Positions 45,938 through 54,911 of a DNA stretch of 64,000 nt are shown here, one piece after another; position 1 is the first letter of the stretch; each line of letters starts with the position of its first letter. Under the pieces are notes generated by a model, which saw only the letters and a list, made by a program, of their open reading frames with translations, was not told the origin of the DNA and did no database searches. Source of the stretch: an uncultured Streptomyces sp. (GTDB lineage: Bacteria; Actinomycetota; Actinomycetes; Streptomycetales; Streptomycetaceae); contig NZ_CANLBS010000007.1 in the NCBI RefSeq assembly GCF_947488945.1, forward strand, positions 62,001 through 126,000, given 5' to 3'. The translations under genes were made by a program, and so were the position numbers.

Positions 45938-47556
45938 GACGCCCCCGCCCGCATCGGCACGCCCCGCTGGATGCCCGTCCGGAGTTCCAGCGCCACGCCG
46001 ACGTCCGTCTCGTCCGGCCGGTCGGCACCACGCAGGTCCGCGACGGTCCACGCCACCCTGAGCACCCGGTCGAGGCCGCGCGCCGTGAGCAGGCCGCGCT
46101 CCATGTCGCGCTCGGCGGCCCGCAGCGCGCCCGGCGCCGCCCGCAGCCGGGTGCGCAGTTCATGGCCGGGGACTTCGCTGTTGGTGGTCCAGGGGGTGCC
46201 GGTCAGCCGTTCGGCGGCGCGTTCGCGGGCCTTGCGGACCCGTGCGGCCACCTCCGCCGAGGTCTCCCCGCGCCCGCCCGGGCCCAGCAGCTCGGCCCGG
46301 GTGACGGCCTCGGCCTCCACCCTCAGGTCCACCCGGTCCAGCAGCGGGCCGGACAGCCGCGCCTGGTAGCGGCGGATGGCGGACGGCGCGCAGTCGCATC
46401 CCGTGCCGTTGACCGTGTGGCGGCCGCAGGGGCACGGGTTCGCCGCCATGACCAGCAGGAACTTGGCCGGCAGCCGCACCACTCCGGCAGCCCGTGCCAC
46501 CACCACGTGCCCCGACTCCAGCGGCTGCCGGAGCGCGTCCAGGGCCCGCACCGAGAACTCCGGCGCCTCGTCCAGAAAGATCACTCCGCGGTGGGCGAGG
46601 GAGACCGCGCCGGGTCGGGGCAGACCGTTCCCGCCGCCGATGAGCGACTGCATGGTGGCCGAGTGGTGGGGTGCGCAGTACGGCGGCCGGGAGACCAGGG
46701 GTTCACCCGGCGGGAGTATGCCCGCCACGGAGTGCACCGCCGTCACTTCGAGGGATTCCTGCCGCCCGAGCGGAGGCAGGATCGAGGGCAGCCGCTCGGC
46801 CAGCATCGTCTTGCCCGCGCCGGGCGGCCCGGAGAGCAGCAGGTGGTGGCCGCCCGCCGCCGCGACCTCCAGGGCCTTGCGCGGACGGTGCTGGCCGGCG
46901 ACGTCGGCGAGGTCGGGCCGGTGCCCGTCCCGGCCTTCGCCCGGCGCGGTGTGCCCCGTGCCGAAACCGGCGCCGGGCACCATGAGCCCCGAACCGGCGT
47001 GGTCGGGCCGCCCGTGTCCCTCGGCCGGCTCGTCGGGGACCGGCTCCTCCGCGAGCACGGCGATCAGTTGGCGCAGGCTCCGCACCCCCAGCACCGAGAC
47101 CCCCGGCACCAGGGCCGCCTCCCCCGCGGTCCGCTCGGGGACCACGACGTGGCGGTACCCCGCCTCGGCGGCCGCCAGCACCGCGGGCAGCACCCCCCGC
47201 ACCGGGCGGACCCTGCCGTCGAGGCCGAGTTCTCCGATCATGACCACGTCGGCGATGGCCGCCGGGTCGATGCGCTCGGCCGCGCCGAGGACCGCACAGG
47301 CGACCGCGAGATCGAACCCCGAACCGCTCTTCGGCACCGACGCCGGCGACAACCCCACCGTCAGCTTCTTCTGCGGCCACTCCGCCCCGGAGTTCACCAC
47401 CGCGGCCCGCACCCGGTCCCGGCTCTCCACCAGGCTCTTGTCCGGCAGACCGACCAGGGTGAACGCCGCCACCCCCGGTTCCAGATCCGCCTGGACCTCC
47501 ACCACCACCCCCTCGACGCCCACCAGGGCCACCGAGCACGCCCGCGCGAACCCCAT
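45934..47556 (-). CDS. comM: ComM/YifB-type AAA+ ATPase
   Basis: This 540-residue Mg-chelatase-like ATPase has an N-terminal ChlI-type domain (FARACSVALVGVEGVVVEVQ with ESRDRVRAAVVNSG), Walker A GPPGAGKT (about 240), Walker B VIFLDEAPEF, and the C-terminal Mg-chelatase subunit (LRVAWTVADLRGADRPDETD). A CPCG...C-CAPS cluster (about 375-395) may bind metal. ComM acts as a branch-migration helicase in Gram-negative transformation. The ATG overlaps yraN by one base, and dprA follows by 4-base overlap, making a tight three-gene operon. Confidence 0.92.
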   Translation of the reverse strand: MGFARACSVALVGVEGVVVEVQADLEPGVAAFTLVGLPDKSLVESRDRVRAAVVNSGAEWPQKKLTVGLSPASVPKSGSGFDLAVACAVLGAAERIDPAAIADVVMIGELGLDGRVRPVRGVLPAVLAAAEAGYRHVVVPERTAGEAALVPGVSVLGVRSLRQLIAVLAEEPVPDEPAEGHGRPDHAGSGLMVPGAGFGTGHTAPGEGRDGHRPDLADVAGQHRPRKALEVAAAGGHHLLLSGPPGAGKTMLAERLPSILPPLGRQESLEVTAVHSVAGILPPGEPLVSRPPYCAPHHSATMQSLIGGGNGLPRPGAVSLAHRGVIFLDEAPEFSVRALDALRQPLESGHVVVARAAGVVRLPAKFLLVMAANPCPCGRHTVNGTGCDCAPSAIRRYQARLSGPLLDRVDLRVEAEAVTRAELLGPGGRGETSAEVAARVRKARERAAERLTGTPWTTNSEVPGHELRTRLRAAPGALRAAERDMERGLLTARGLDRVLRVAWTVADLRGADRPDETDVGVALELRTGIQRGVPMRAGAS

Positions 47557-47915
47557 CAGGCCACCCCTCGGACGTGCTCCGCGACCGGTGCGCCCCGGCG
47601 GGGCACGATCACGCCGATCAGGTCGATGCGGGCCCCGCCCGGCGGCGGCCCGCCGTGGGCGTGCAGCCACAGCTCGGCCAGCCGTCGCAGCCGGTCGGCC
47701 TTCGCGGGCGTGACCGCAGCCATCGGATGCTCGTACGCGCCCGACCTGCGGGTCTTCACCTCGCAGACGACCACCGCGTCGCCGTCCCTGGCCACGATGT
47801 CGATCTCACCGGCGCGACAGCGCCAGTTGCGTTCCAGCACCGCCATGCCGGCGTCGGTCAGCAGCCTCGCCGCGAGATCCTCGCCGTACCGCCCGAGCAC
47901 TCCCCGTGCGTCCAT
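47556..47915 (-). CDS. YraN-family (UPF0102) protein
   Basis: This 119-residue protein has the endonuclease-like fold signature: [20 protein letters not shown] (helix), [20 protein letters not shown] (Glu-x-Asp) and CEVKTRRSG (Glu-x-Lys), the residues of a PD-(D/E)xK-like nuclease core. No biochemical role is proven. It overlaps comM by one base. The yraN-comM-dprA set is recurrent in bacteria, and shared involvement in DNA uptake or recombination is often proposed. Confidence 0.9.
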   Translation of the reverse strand: MDARGVLGRYGEDLAARLLTDAGMAVLERNWRCRAGEIDIVARDGDAVVVCEVKTRRSGAYEHPMAAVTPAKADRLRRLAELWLHAHGGPPPGGARIDLIGVIVPRRGAPVAEHVRGVA

Positions 47916-47996
47916 TGCGCACCACCTCCGGGAGCGACTCTGGACGAGGGCCGCCGAACGTGTGGATCTTGGTGGACAACGTCGCGGATGTGGAAA

Positions 47997-48024
47997 ACCC
48001 GGCCACCCGTTCGGGTGGCCGGGT
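47997..48024 (-). terminator. Terminator hairpin after DUF2469 gene
   Basis: Arms 47997-48009 and 48012-48024 match exactly over 13 bp. On the minus strand the stem is followed by TTTTCC, one of the few hairpins here with a U-tract. It follows the DUF2469 stop by about 100 bases. Confidence 0.8.
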
Positions 48025-48123
48025 CTCCTCCGGCGTTCTCGTGGGCGGGGCGCCGGGCAGCCTGTACCGCCGGTCGCCGGGCCTTCCGGTTGCCCCGTAC
48101 GCCAGGACGGCCGGTCCCCCGGA

Positions 48124-48432
48124 TCAGCCGCCCGGCAGTTCGAGGTCGCTCTTGTTGAGCTCCTCGATGTTCACGTCCTTGAACGTCAACACCCTCACCT
48201 GCTTGACGAACCTGGCCGGCCGGTACATGTCCCAGACCCAGGCATCCGCCATCGATACCTCGAAGAAAACCTCACCCTGGACGGAGTGCACCTGCATCTC
48301 GTAGTCGTTGGTGAGGTAGAAGCGCCGTTCGGTCTCGATCACATATTTGAACAGACCGACGACGTCGCGGTACTCCCGGTAGAGCTTCAGCTCCATCTCG
48401 GTCTCGTACTTTTCGAGGTCCTCGGCACTCAT
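48124..48432 (-). CDS. DUF2469-family protein
   Basis: This 102-residue, highly conserved actinobacterial protein contains [40 protein letters not shown] and [20 protein letters not shown]. The function is unknown. It is acidic and soluble with no signal peptide. Its neighbour order, downstream of the Nudix and signal peptidase genes and upstream of yraN, is constant in the genus as I recall. The start is ATG 48432. Confidence 0.93.
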   Translation of the reverse strand: MSAEDLEKYETEMELKLYREYRDVVGLFKYVIETERRFYLTNDYEMQVHSVQGEVFFEVSMADAWVWDMYRPARFVKQVRVLTFKDVNIEELNKSDLELPGG

Positions 48433-48495
48433 GGCATGTTCCCCTTCAGCCGTGCGTCCCCCTATTGTGCGTCAGCTTGTCCCGGCCCCGGACGC

Positions 48496-49041
48496 TTACT
48501 CGATTTCGGGGTCCAGATCCCGCGGCGCAGCTGGGGGACCCTCGTCGAGGAGCGTGCGCAGCAGCTCGGCGAGTCTGGTCGGGTACACCGTCTCACGCGT
48601 GGCGAGAAGTTCGGCGGAGGTCCACCACCTCAGACCGGCCACGGAGCGTCGCTCCAGCTCGGTGAGGCCCCGCTGGTCGGTGTCGGTCCGCCGCGTGCGG
48701 CCGAGGTAGTACCACTCGTCCTGCTCCCAGCGCCTCCCGTCGAAGGGGAAGGCGCACCGGCGGCGCCAGAGCAGCGGGCCGAGCACGACGTCGCGGAGGC
48801 CGGTCTCCTCGGCCAGTTCCCGGCGCGCGGCCTGCTCATGGGTCTCCTCGCCCTCCAGGCCGCCACCGGGGGTGAACCACCAGCGGGCGCCGGGATCGGC
48901 GGGCTCGAAGCCCTGGAGCAGCAGCACCCGGTCCTCGGGGTCGAGCAGCACCACACGGGCCACCCGCCGGACCACCGCGGGACCCGGATCACCGCTCACC
49001 GCCGGCCCGCCGCCGGGCGGGCCTTCACCGGACACCGTCAC
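48496..49041 (-). CDS. Nudix hydrolase
   Basis: This 181-residue Nudix protein has a complete Nudix box GLEGEETHEQAARRELAEET (about 60-80), which binds Mg and hydrolyses a nucleoside diphosphate linked to another group. The substrate is not predictable. The GTG start at 49041 overlaps the stop of the last signal peptidase gene in GTGA, so it is the terminal gene of the lepB operon. Such a mutT-like gene at the end of the sip cluster is typical of Streptomyces. It ends with PRDLDPEIE. Confidence 0.92.
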   Translation of the reverse strand: MTVSGEGPPGGGPAVSGDPGPAVVRRVARVVLLDPEDRVLLLQGFEPADPGARWWFTPGGGLEGEETHEQAARRELAEETGLRDVVLGPLLWRRRCAFPFDGRRWEQDEWYYLGRTRRTDTDQRGLTELERRSVAGLRWWTSAELLATRETVYPTRLAELLRTLLDEGPPAAPRDLDPEIE

Positions 49042-49805
49042 CGGACCCCGGCCGCTGCCTTCGAACCTCGGCGCTTCCCGGTCCGGGCGGCGAGCGGTCC
49101 GTACGCGGAACCCGCGAGGATCAGCACCACGCCCGCCACGATCGCCCCGAGCTGCGCGTACAGCGGGCCGGCCGACGAGACGCCGCCGGGCAGCGCGGCG
49201 AACGCCTGCGGGCGCCCGATCATGCCGTCGAAGGGCCAGGCGACCGCGTCGACCCTGGCCTGCACCGCGCTCCCGGGCACCGAACCGCCGCCCGCGTCCT
49301 CGAGGTGGACGCGGGAGTCGAGCGAGGTCGCGCGCTCGTCACCGAGCAGGAAGAGCTCACCCTCGGGCACCTTCGCGGTGAAGTCCTGCGGCGAGGCGCG
49401 CCGCTGCGGCCCGCTCGTGGCGCCCATGTCGATGGCGTGCACGTACGGCTCGTCGATCGGCTCGCCGTTCACCGTGAGGCGGCCGTCCGCGTCGCAGCAG
49501 GCGACCTCGTCGCCGCCGATCCCCACGACCCGCTTCACCATCGGCATGTTGCCCCAGGCCGGGTCGGTGAAGACCACGACGTCTCCGCGCCGCACCTCGT
49601 CGTCCGATATCCGCTGGGCCAGCACCCGGTCGCCCGCCTCCACGGTGGGCGACATCGAGTCGGTCGGCACCGTGTACGGCTTGTAGACCACGGCCGCCCA
49701 GCCGAAGCCGCCGAGGAAGAGCACACAGCCGACGGCCACGGCCAGGCCCGACAGCAGGCTGCCGAGCCGGCCGCGGCCGTCTCCGTCACGTCCTGATCCA
49801 CTCAT
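49038..49805 (-). CDS. lepB: Type I signal peptidase (fourth of cluster)
   Basis: This 255-residue protein removes signal peptides from exported proteins. One membrane anchor (about 15-38) precedes the S26 core: catalytic Ser in PTDSMSPT (about 50), Lys in MVKRVVGIGGDEV (about 90), and GDERATSLDSR box E (about 155). A second hydrophobic segment (about 210-235) ends the protein. ATG 49805 is preferred with GGGGGAC 7 bases upstream, though ATG 49820 is also possible. The gene ends overlapping the Nudix gene. Confidence 0.92.
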   Translation of the reverse strand: MSGSGRDGDGRGRLGSLLSGLAVAVGCVLFLGGFGWAAVVYKPYTVPTDSMSPTVEAGDRVLAQRISDDEVRRGDVVVFTDPAWGNMPMVKRVVGIGGDEVACCDADGRLTVNGEPIDEPYVHAIDMGATSGPQRRASPQDFTAKVPEGELFLLGDERATSLDSRVHLEDAGGGSVPGSAVQARVDAVAWPFDGMIGRPQAFAALPGGVSSAGPLYAQLGAIVAGVVLILAGSAYGPLAARTGKRRGSKAAAGVR

Positions 49806-49853
49806 CCCAGCGTCCCCCATCGGAGATCGACAATCGCTGATCCGAGCGGAACC

Positions 49854-50813
49854 CTACCCGTCGGTACGCCCGCGGGTCAGCCTCCTGCGCCGCAGGAAGA
49901 CCAGCGGCAGCGCCCCGGCGAGGCCGAGGGCGGCCGGTGCGGCGCCCATGGCGGCGTTGATGCCGGACTGGTCGAAGGTGCTGGGGACCGGCAGGGTCGC
50001 CCAGCGGTTGACCGGCCAGACGACGACGAACGCGCGTCCCACGACCTCGTCCACGGAGACGGTGCCCTGGCCGGGCAGCTCCTGGTGGTAGCGGGAGTCC
50101 AGCGAGTTCTGGCGGTGGTCGCCCATCACCCAGATCCGGCCCTCGGGGACGTGGATCGGTCCGAAGGGCTTGTCGTCGCAGGCGCTGTTGCCGGCGAAGA
50201 TGAAGGACTTGTCGTCCAGCGCCTTGCCGTTGACCGTGACCGGGCCGCCCTGCTTGCACTGCACCGTGTCACCGCCGACCGCGACGACCCGCTTGATCAG
50301 GTCCTTCTCCTCGGCGGACGGCATGAGTCCGATGAAGCTGAGGAACTTCTGCACGGCGTTCGGTTCGGGCGTCGCGGCGCCCTCCAGCCAGCCGCCCGGG
50401 TCGTGGAAGACGACGACCTCGCCGCGCTCGGGCTCGGAGCCGAACCACGGGGTCAGCTTGTCCACCAGCACCCGGTCGCCGCGCTGGAGGGTGTTCTGCA
50501 TGGAGTCCGAGGGGATCGAGAACGCCTGCACCAGGAACGTCTTGATCAACAGGGCGAGGATCAGCGCGACGCCGATGAGGAGCGGCAGTTCCTTCCAGAA
50601 GGAACGCGGCTTCTTCGGGGCGTCGGCCTCCCCGTCGGGGCCCGAGCCGCCCCCACCGGTCCCGGCACCGTCGCTCCCGCCCGGACCGTGTCCGCCACCC
50701 GCAGCATCGGCATCACGTCCCGTCGGTCCCGGCGTCCCGCCCGGGACGAAACCGGGCCTGCCGTCCTCGGGTTCGTCGTGTCCGGATCGTGCGCCGACCG
50801 CCAAATCCCCCAC
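49854..50813 (-). CDS. lepB: Type I signal peptidase (third of cluster)
   Basis: This 319-residue protein has a Gly/Asp-rich cytoplasmic N-terminus (about 1-68), an anchor (PLLIGVALILALLIKTFLVQ), catalytic Ser in IPSDSMQNT (about 98), Lys in LIKRVVAVGGDTV (about 168) and GDHRQNSLDSRYH. A C-terminal membrane helix plus Arg-rich tail follows. GTG 50813 is chosen because GAGGA lies 6 bases upstream; the GTG at 50819 is too close to it. Its first about 100 bases are also the 3' end of the previous peptidase gene in another frame. Confidence 0.92.
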   Translation of the reverse strand: MGDLAVGARSGHDEPEDGRPGFVPGGTPGPTGRDADAAGGGHGPGGSDGAGTGGGGSGPDGEADAPKKPRSFWKELPLLIGVALILALLIKTFLVQAFSIPSDSMQNTLQRGDRVLVDKLTPWFGSEPERGEVVVFHDPGGWLEGAATPEPNAVQKFLSFIGLMPSAEEKDLIKRVVAVGGDTVQCKQGGPVTVNGKALDDKSFIFAGNSACDDKPFGPIHVPEGRIWVMGDHRQNSLDSRYHQELPGQGTVSVDEVVGRAFVVVWPVNRWATLPVPSTFDQSGINAAMGAAPAALGLAGALPLVFLRRRRLTRGRTDG

Positions 50814-51762
50814 ATCCACTCCTCAATCCGTGCCACTGCCCGCGCACCGAGCGCAGGCCCACCACTCCCATAACGAGCGGGAGTTCCGCAGGGGTCGGGA
50901 GCCGGACCATTCCGTATGGATCCTGGGTGGACACACTATGCGAGTCGGCGGCCTGCGCCGACGTGCCGGAGGCGGCGTCCGGCACGCCGTCGAAGGCGTC
51001 GCGGTGTTCCAGGGTGGCCCAGTGACCGAAGGGCCAGCCGATCACGGGGGCGCGTCCCACGACGTCGTCCAGCGGCACGGTGCCCCGTCCGGCGTCGTCC
51101 AGGTGGAAGCGGGAATCGGCGGAGTTGGAGCGGTGGTCCCCCATCACGAAGATCCGGCCGGCCGGAACCTTTACCTCGAATTGGACCGTCGACGGCTCGT
51201 CGCCGGGATGGAGGTAGGGCTCGTCGACCGCGACGCCGTTGACGGTCAGCGGGCCGCCCTCGCCGTCCGCCGCCACCGTGTCGCCGCCCACCGCGACCAC
51301 CCGCTTGATCAGGTCCTGTTCGTCCGCGCTGGGCAGCAGTCCGATGAAGGTCAGCAGTTCCTGGATCTGTTTCAGCCCGGCCGGCGGGTCGGACCGCTCG
51401 GTCGTCTCCTGCTGCAGCCAGCCGCCCGGGTCCTTGAAGACCACGACGTCGCCGCGCTGCGGTCCGGTGCCGAACCACGGGGTCAGCTTGTCCACCAGCA
51501 CCCGGTCGCCGATCCGGATGGTCTGCTCCATCGAGCCGGAGGGGATCACGAACGCCTGGACCAGGAAGGTCTTGAGGACGAGCGCGATGAGCAGCGCCAT
51601 CAGGACCAGCACCGGTATCTCGCGCAGGGCCGAGCCGCGCCGCCTGCGCCGCACCTTGCGGGCGAGTCTGCGGCGCTCGGCCCGGGTGGTGCGGGGCCGC
51701 TCCCCCTCGGCGGGGGTTCCGGCCGGCGCCGTGGCGGCGCGGGCGCGGCCCCGGCTACCCAC
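50713..51762 (-). CDS. lepB: Type I signal peptidase (second of cluster)
   Basis: This 349-residue protein has an Arg-rich N-terminus (about 25-45), one anchor (VLVLMALLIALVLKTFLVQA), catalytic Ser in IPSGSMEQT (about 75), Lys in LIKRVVAVGGDTV (about 150), and GDHRSNSADSRFH. A further hydrophobic segment (PTPAELPLVMGVVGL) is followed by an unusual Arg-rich tail of about 40 residues that overlaps the next gene by 101 bases. Third codon positions turn AT-rich around the start of that tail, suggesting that it is a recent read-through extension. GTG 51762 overlaps the upstream stop by 8 bases. Confidence 0.9.
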   Translation of the reverse strand: MGSRGRARAATAPAGTPAEGERPRTTRAERRRLARKVRRRRRGSALREIPVLVLMALLIALVLKTFLVQAFVIPSGSMEQTIRIGDRVLVDKLTPWFGTGPQRGDVVVFKDPGGWLQQETTERSDPPAGLKQIQELLTFIGLLPSADEQDLIKRVVAVGGDTVAADGEGGPLTVNGVAVDEPYLHPGDEPSTVQFEVKVPAGRIFVMGDHRSNSADSRFHLDDAGRGTVPLDDVVGRAPVIGWPFGHWATLEHRDAFDGVPDAASGTSAQAADSHSVSTQDPYGMVRLPTPAELPLVMGVVGLRSVRGQWHGLRSGCGGFGGRRTIRTRRTRGRQARFRPGRDAGTDGT

Positions 51763-52585
51763 GGGCGCCGTCCGGGCCGGGGACGCCGTCGAAGGCGCCG
51801 GTGTCCGGCACCCCGCCCAGCCGCCCGAAGGGCCAGGCGAGCGCGTCGACGCGTCCGAGGACCTTCTCCACCGGGACCATGCCGCCGCCGGGCTGCCCGA
51901 GGTGGTCACGGGAGTCGCTGGAGGCGCTGCGGTGGTCGCCCATCATCCACAGCGTCCCGTCGGGGACCACGATGTCGAACGGGACCTCGGAGGCCGCGTC
52001 GCCGTCGTGCAGGTACGTCTCGTCCACCGCGCGGCCGTTCACCTCGATGCGGCCCCGGGCGTCGCAGCAGACCACGTGGTCGCCGCCGGTGCCGACGACG
52101 CGCTTCACGAACACCGTGTCGGAGGGCTCGGTGAGCCCCAGGGTGGCCGCGGCGGAACGCAGTGCGCCGGCGAGCGGGTTCGGCGCCCCGGTCCGGACGA
52201 ACGATCCGGCGCCGTCGAAGACGACGATGTCGCCGCGCGCCGGACCGGCGGAGCCGAAACGGTACGCCAGCTTGTTGACCAGCACCCGGTCCCCCACCTT
52301 CAGCGTGGTCTCCATCGAGCCGCTGGGGATCAGGAAGGGCTGCATCACGAAGGCGCTGACCAGCAGCACGGCCGTCACGCAGGCGACGCCGAGCAGCAGA
52401 AGGCGCCGCGCGTACGGGTATCCCGCGGCGTCGTCCTCCCCGGCCGCCGGCTCCGCGCCGCTCCCCTCCGCGCCCCGGTCCTCCGTCGCGGTCCCGCCCG
52501 GACGCGAAGAACGCGACCCCTCCTCCGGCCCTGCTGGGGGTCCGGAGGAAGGATCGCGTTCCGCGTGCTGTGTCTCGGTGTCCAT
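51755..52585 (-). CDS. lepB: Type I signal peptidase (first of cluster)
   Basis: This 276-residue protein has an acidic, Gly-rich cytoplasmic start (about 1-55), an anchor (RRLLLLGVACVTAVLLVSAF), catalytic Ser in IPSGSMETT (about 89), Lys in FVKRVVGTGGDHV (about 162), and GDHRSASSDSRDH. It has no second membrane segment near its end, unlike the other three. The start ATG is 52585. It leads the cluster of four S26 peptidases; 45 bases separate it from rplS, which is upstream on the same strand. Confidence 0.92.
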   Translation of the reverse strand: MDTETQHAERDPSSGPPAGPEEGSRSSRPGGTATEDRGAEGSGAEPAAGEDDAAGYPYARRLLLLGVACVTAVLLVSAFVMQPFLIPSGSMETTLKVGDRVLVNKLAYRFGSAGPARGDIVVFDGAGSFVRTGAPNPLAGALRSAAATLGLTEPSDTVFVKRVVGTGGDHVVCCDARGRIEVNGRAVDETYLHDGDAASEVPFDIVVPDGTLWMMGDHRSASSDSRDHLGQPGGGMVPVEKVLGRVDALAWPFGRLGGVPDTGAFDGVPGPDGARG

Positions 52586-52630
52586 CGCGGCCGAAGCTTA
52601 TCCGGCCGCGCCGTGGACGCGCGTGTCAGC

Positions 52631-52981
52631 TCAGTTGTAACGCTTCTCCTTGATCTTCGCGGCCTTGCCGCGGAGCTCACGGAGGAAGTACAGCTTGGCG
52701 CGGCGCACGTCACCGCGGGTGACGACCTCGATCTTCTCGAAGATCGGGCTGTGCACCGGGAAGGTGCGCTCGACGCCGACGCTGAAGGAGACCTTGCGGA
52801 CCGTGAAGGTCTCGCTGACGCCCGCGCCCTGGCGACGGATGACGATGCCCTTGAACTGCTGGATACGGGAGCGGTTGCCCTCGATCACGCGCACGTGGAC
52901 GTTGACGGTGTCACCGGGACGGAACGCCGGGACGTCCGAGCGGAGGCTGGCGGCGTTGACGCCATCGAGCAGGGAAGCCAT
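52631..52981 (-). CDS. rplS: 50S ribosomal protein L19
   Basis: This 116-residue protein lies at the 30S-50S interface. ATG 52981 gives the usual N-terminus [19 protein letters not shown]; earlier in-frame starts are not conserved. The core [40 protein letters not shown] and [20 protein letters not shown] is complete. A GAAGAAAG ribosome site is present. The order rpsP-KH-rimM-trmD-rplS-lepB is the classic actinobacterial arrangement. Confidence 0.97.
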   Translation of the reverse strand: MASLLDGVNAASLRSDVPAFRPGDTVNVHVRVIEGNRSRIQQFKGIVIRRQGAGVSETFTVRKVSFSVGVERTFPVHSPIFEKIEVVTRGDVRRAKLYFLRELRGKAAKIKEKRYN

Positions 52982-53109
52982 GGTTTCTGCTTTCTTCGCC
53001 GATGCCACAGGTCATCGACGGGAGTTCGTGAGAGATCAGGAGGGCCGGCCGGGCCGGACGGACGTCATTCCCCCTGTGGCAGGGGCGCACGTGGCACGGC
53101 GGCAGCTGC

Positions 53110-53931
53110 TCATTCTTCCACGGAAGAAGGCCTGCGCCAAAATCGTCCGCCGGGCTCCGGCGACCAGCCGAGGATCGAGAGCATCTCCCGGTCCTTCTTG
53201 TCGAAGGCGCTCGCCTCGCACCGCTCGATCAGGTCGGGCCGGTTCAGGGCGGTGCGCGCGAAGGCCTGGTCGCGGCGCCACCGGGCGATCCTGCCGTGGT
53301 GGCCGCTGAGCAGGACGTCCGGGATGGACCGGCCGCGCCACTCGGGGGGCTTGGTGTAGACGGGCCCCTCCAGCAGGTTGGCCATCGCGCCGGGGGCGAA
53401 GGAGTCGTCCTGGTGGGACTCCGTGTTGCCGAGCACGCCCGGCAGCAGCCGGGCGACCGCCTCGGTGATGACGAGGACGGCGGCCTCCCCGCCGGCCAGC
53501 ACGTAGTCGCCGATGGAGACCTCGACGACCGGCATCCGGGTCGCGTACTCGTCGACGACCCGGCGGTCGATGCCCTCGTAGCGGGCCGGGGCGAAGATCA
53601 GCCAGGGGCGCGCGGAGAGCTCCACGGCCAGCTCTTGGGTGAACGGCCGGCCGCTCGGGGTGGGAACCACCAACGCCGGCGCGTGGGCCCCGGCCTCGTA
53701 ACCCCCGGCCAGCACCTCGTCCAGCGCCTCACCCCAGGGCTCGGTCTTCATGACCATGCCGGGGCCACCGCCGTACGGGGTGTCGTCCACCGTGTTGTGC
53801 CGGTCGTACGTCCACTCCCGCAGGTCGTGGACCTGTACGTCCAGCACCCCGCGGACCCGGGCCTTGCCGACCAGGGAGACATTCAGCGGCTCCAGGTACT
53901 CGGGGAAGATCGTGACGACGTCGAGCCGCAT
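53110..53931 (-). CDS. trmD: tRNA (guanine37-N1)-methyltransferase
   Basis: This 273-residue SPOUT-class enzyme adds a methyl to G37 of tRNA, next to the anticodon. It has DVVTIFPEYLEPL, DDTPYGGGPGMVMKTEP (about 50-66), APARYEGIDRRVVDEYAT, SIGDYVLAGGEAAVLVITEA (about 132) and LLSGHHGRIARWRRDQA, all typical of TrmD. A GTG three bases upstream of the ATG overlaps the rimM stop; either start gives the same core. It is coupled to rimM. Confidence 0.96.
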   Translation of the reverse strand: MRLDVVTIFPEYLEPLNVSLVGKARVRGVLDVQVHDLREWTYDRHNTVDDTPYGGGPGMVMKTEPWGEALDEVLAGGYEAGAHAPALVVPTPSGRPFTQELAVELSARPWLIFAPARYEGIDRRVVDEYATRMPVVEVSIGDYVLAGGEAAVLVITEAVARLLPGVLGNTESHQDDSFAPGAMANLLEGPVYTKPPEWRGRSIPDVLLSGHHGRIARWRRDQAFARTALNRPDLIERCEASAFDKKDREMLSILGWSPEPGGRFWRRPSSVEE

Positions 53932-54551
53932 CACGCCCTGCCCTCCGCGGTGCCGGAGCCGGTCGCGCCCGAGCCGGAGTCCTCCGCGGCGGAGTCCTCC
54001 GCGCCGTCCTCCTCGTCGCGGGACGAGGCGACGACGGCCTCGTCGGCGTCGATGAGGCCGCGCGGCGGGTCGATCACGGCGCGCTGCTCCTCCAGGTCGA
54101 TCGAGGTGACGATCTCCTCGACGAACGGGATCATCACCTCGCTGCCGTCCGGGCGCTCCACGATGAACAGGTCCTGCGAGGGCAGGTGCGTGATCTCGGT
54201 GATGCGGCCGATCTCGGTGCCGTCGGCCAGCACGACGTCGAGGTCGATGAGCTGGTGGTCGTAGAACTCCTCCGGGTCCTCGGGGAGTTCGGTGGGGTCC
54301 ACCTCGGCGATCAGCAGCGTGTTGCGCAGCGCCTCGGCCGCCGTGCGGTCCGCGACGCCGGCGAAGCGCAGCAGCAGCCTGCCGCTGTGCACCCGGCCCG
54401 TCTCGATGGTCAGCGGTCCGACACCGGCCGGTTCGGTGGCCAGGACCGCGCCGGGGCCGAGCCGCAGTTCCGGCTCGTCCGTACGGACCTCGACGGTGAC
54501 CTCGCCCTTGATGCCGTGGGCACGGCCGATCCGGGCAACTACCAACTGCAC
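53931..54551 (-). CDS. rimM: 16S rRNA-processing protein RimM
   Basis: This 206-residue assembly factor binds S19 and helps mature the 30S head. The N-terminal beta-barrel ([19 protein letters not shown]) and the PRC-barrel-like C-terminal part ([20 protein letters not shown] to [20 protein letters not shown]) are visible. The last 35 residues form an acidic Asp/Glu/Ser-rich tail. GTG 54551 has GGAG 7 bases upstream. A hairpin at 54619-54650 separates it from the KH gene. Confidence 0.94.
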   Translation of the reverse strand: MQLVVARIGRAHGIKGEVTVEVRTDEPELRLGPGAVLATEPAGVGPLTIETGRVHSGRLLLRFAGVADRTAAEALRNTLLIAEVDPTELPEDPEEFYDHQLIDLDVVLADGTEIGRITEITHLPSQDLFIVERPDGSEVMIPFVEEIVTSIDLEEQRAVIDPPRGLIDADEAVVASSRDEEDGAEDSAAEDSGSGATGSGTAEGRA

Positions 54552-54618
54552 GCTGCTACTCCGATGGGTGGTGAGGGAACGGCCTTGCGGACCGGCGGTC
54601 CTGCGGACCGACGACAAA

Positions 54619-54650
54619 GGCCGGGGAGGGCCCGGAAGCCCTCCCCGGCC
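54619..54650 (-). terminator. Hairpin after rpsP-KH genes
   Basis: Arms 54619-54631 and 54638-54650 are exact over 13 bp (6-base loop), 20 bases after the KH gene stop and before rimM. Confidence 0.75.
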
Positions 54651-54669
54651 CTGGCCGGTGTACAACTCT

Positions 54670-54909
54670 TCAGCGAACCTGATCCACGTCGACGAGGTCG
54701 ACCCGGATTCCGCGGCCCCCGAGGGCGCCCACGACGGTCCGCAGAGCGCGGGCGGTACGGCCGTTGCGGCCGATCACCTTGCCGAGGTCGTCGGGGTGGA
54801 CCCGGACCTCCAGCACGCGCCCCCGACGCAGGTCGCGCGAGGCGACCTGTACGTCGTCGGGGTTGTCGACAATGCCTTTCACGAGGTGCTCAAGAGCCTC
54901 CTCGAGCAT
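54670..54909 (-). CDS. khpA: KH-domain RNA-binding protein (KhpA-like)
   Basis: This 79-residue single KH domain has the RNA-gripping [18 protein letters not shown] loop (GxxG = GRNG, about 47-50). KhpA proteins bind RNA with KhpB and often act near the ribosome; here it sits between rpsP and rimM, the standard place. ATG 54909 begins two bases after the rpsP stop, so translation is probably coupled. Confidence 0.93.
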   Translation of the reverse strand: MLEEALEHLVKGIVDNPDDVQVASRDLRRGRVLEVRVHPDDLGKVIGRNGRTARALRTVVGALGGRGIRVDLVDVDQVR

Positions 54910-54911
54910 GC

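Noticed and set aside
44432..47915. A functional natural-competence system (dprA-comM-yraN)
   Set aside because: No ComEA/ComEC or pilus genes are in the window; these genes are widely conserved without competence.
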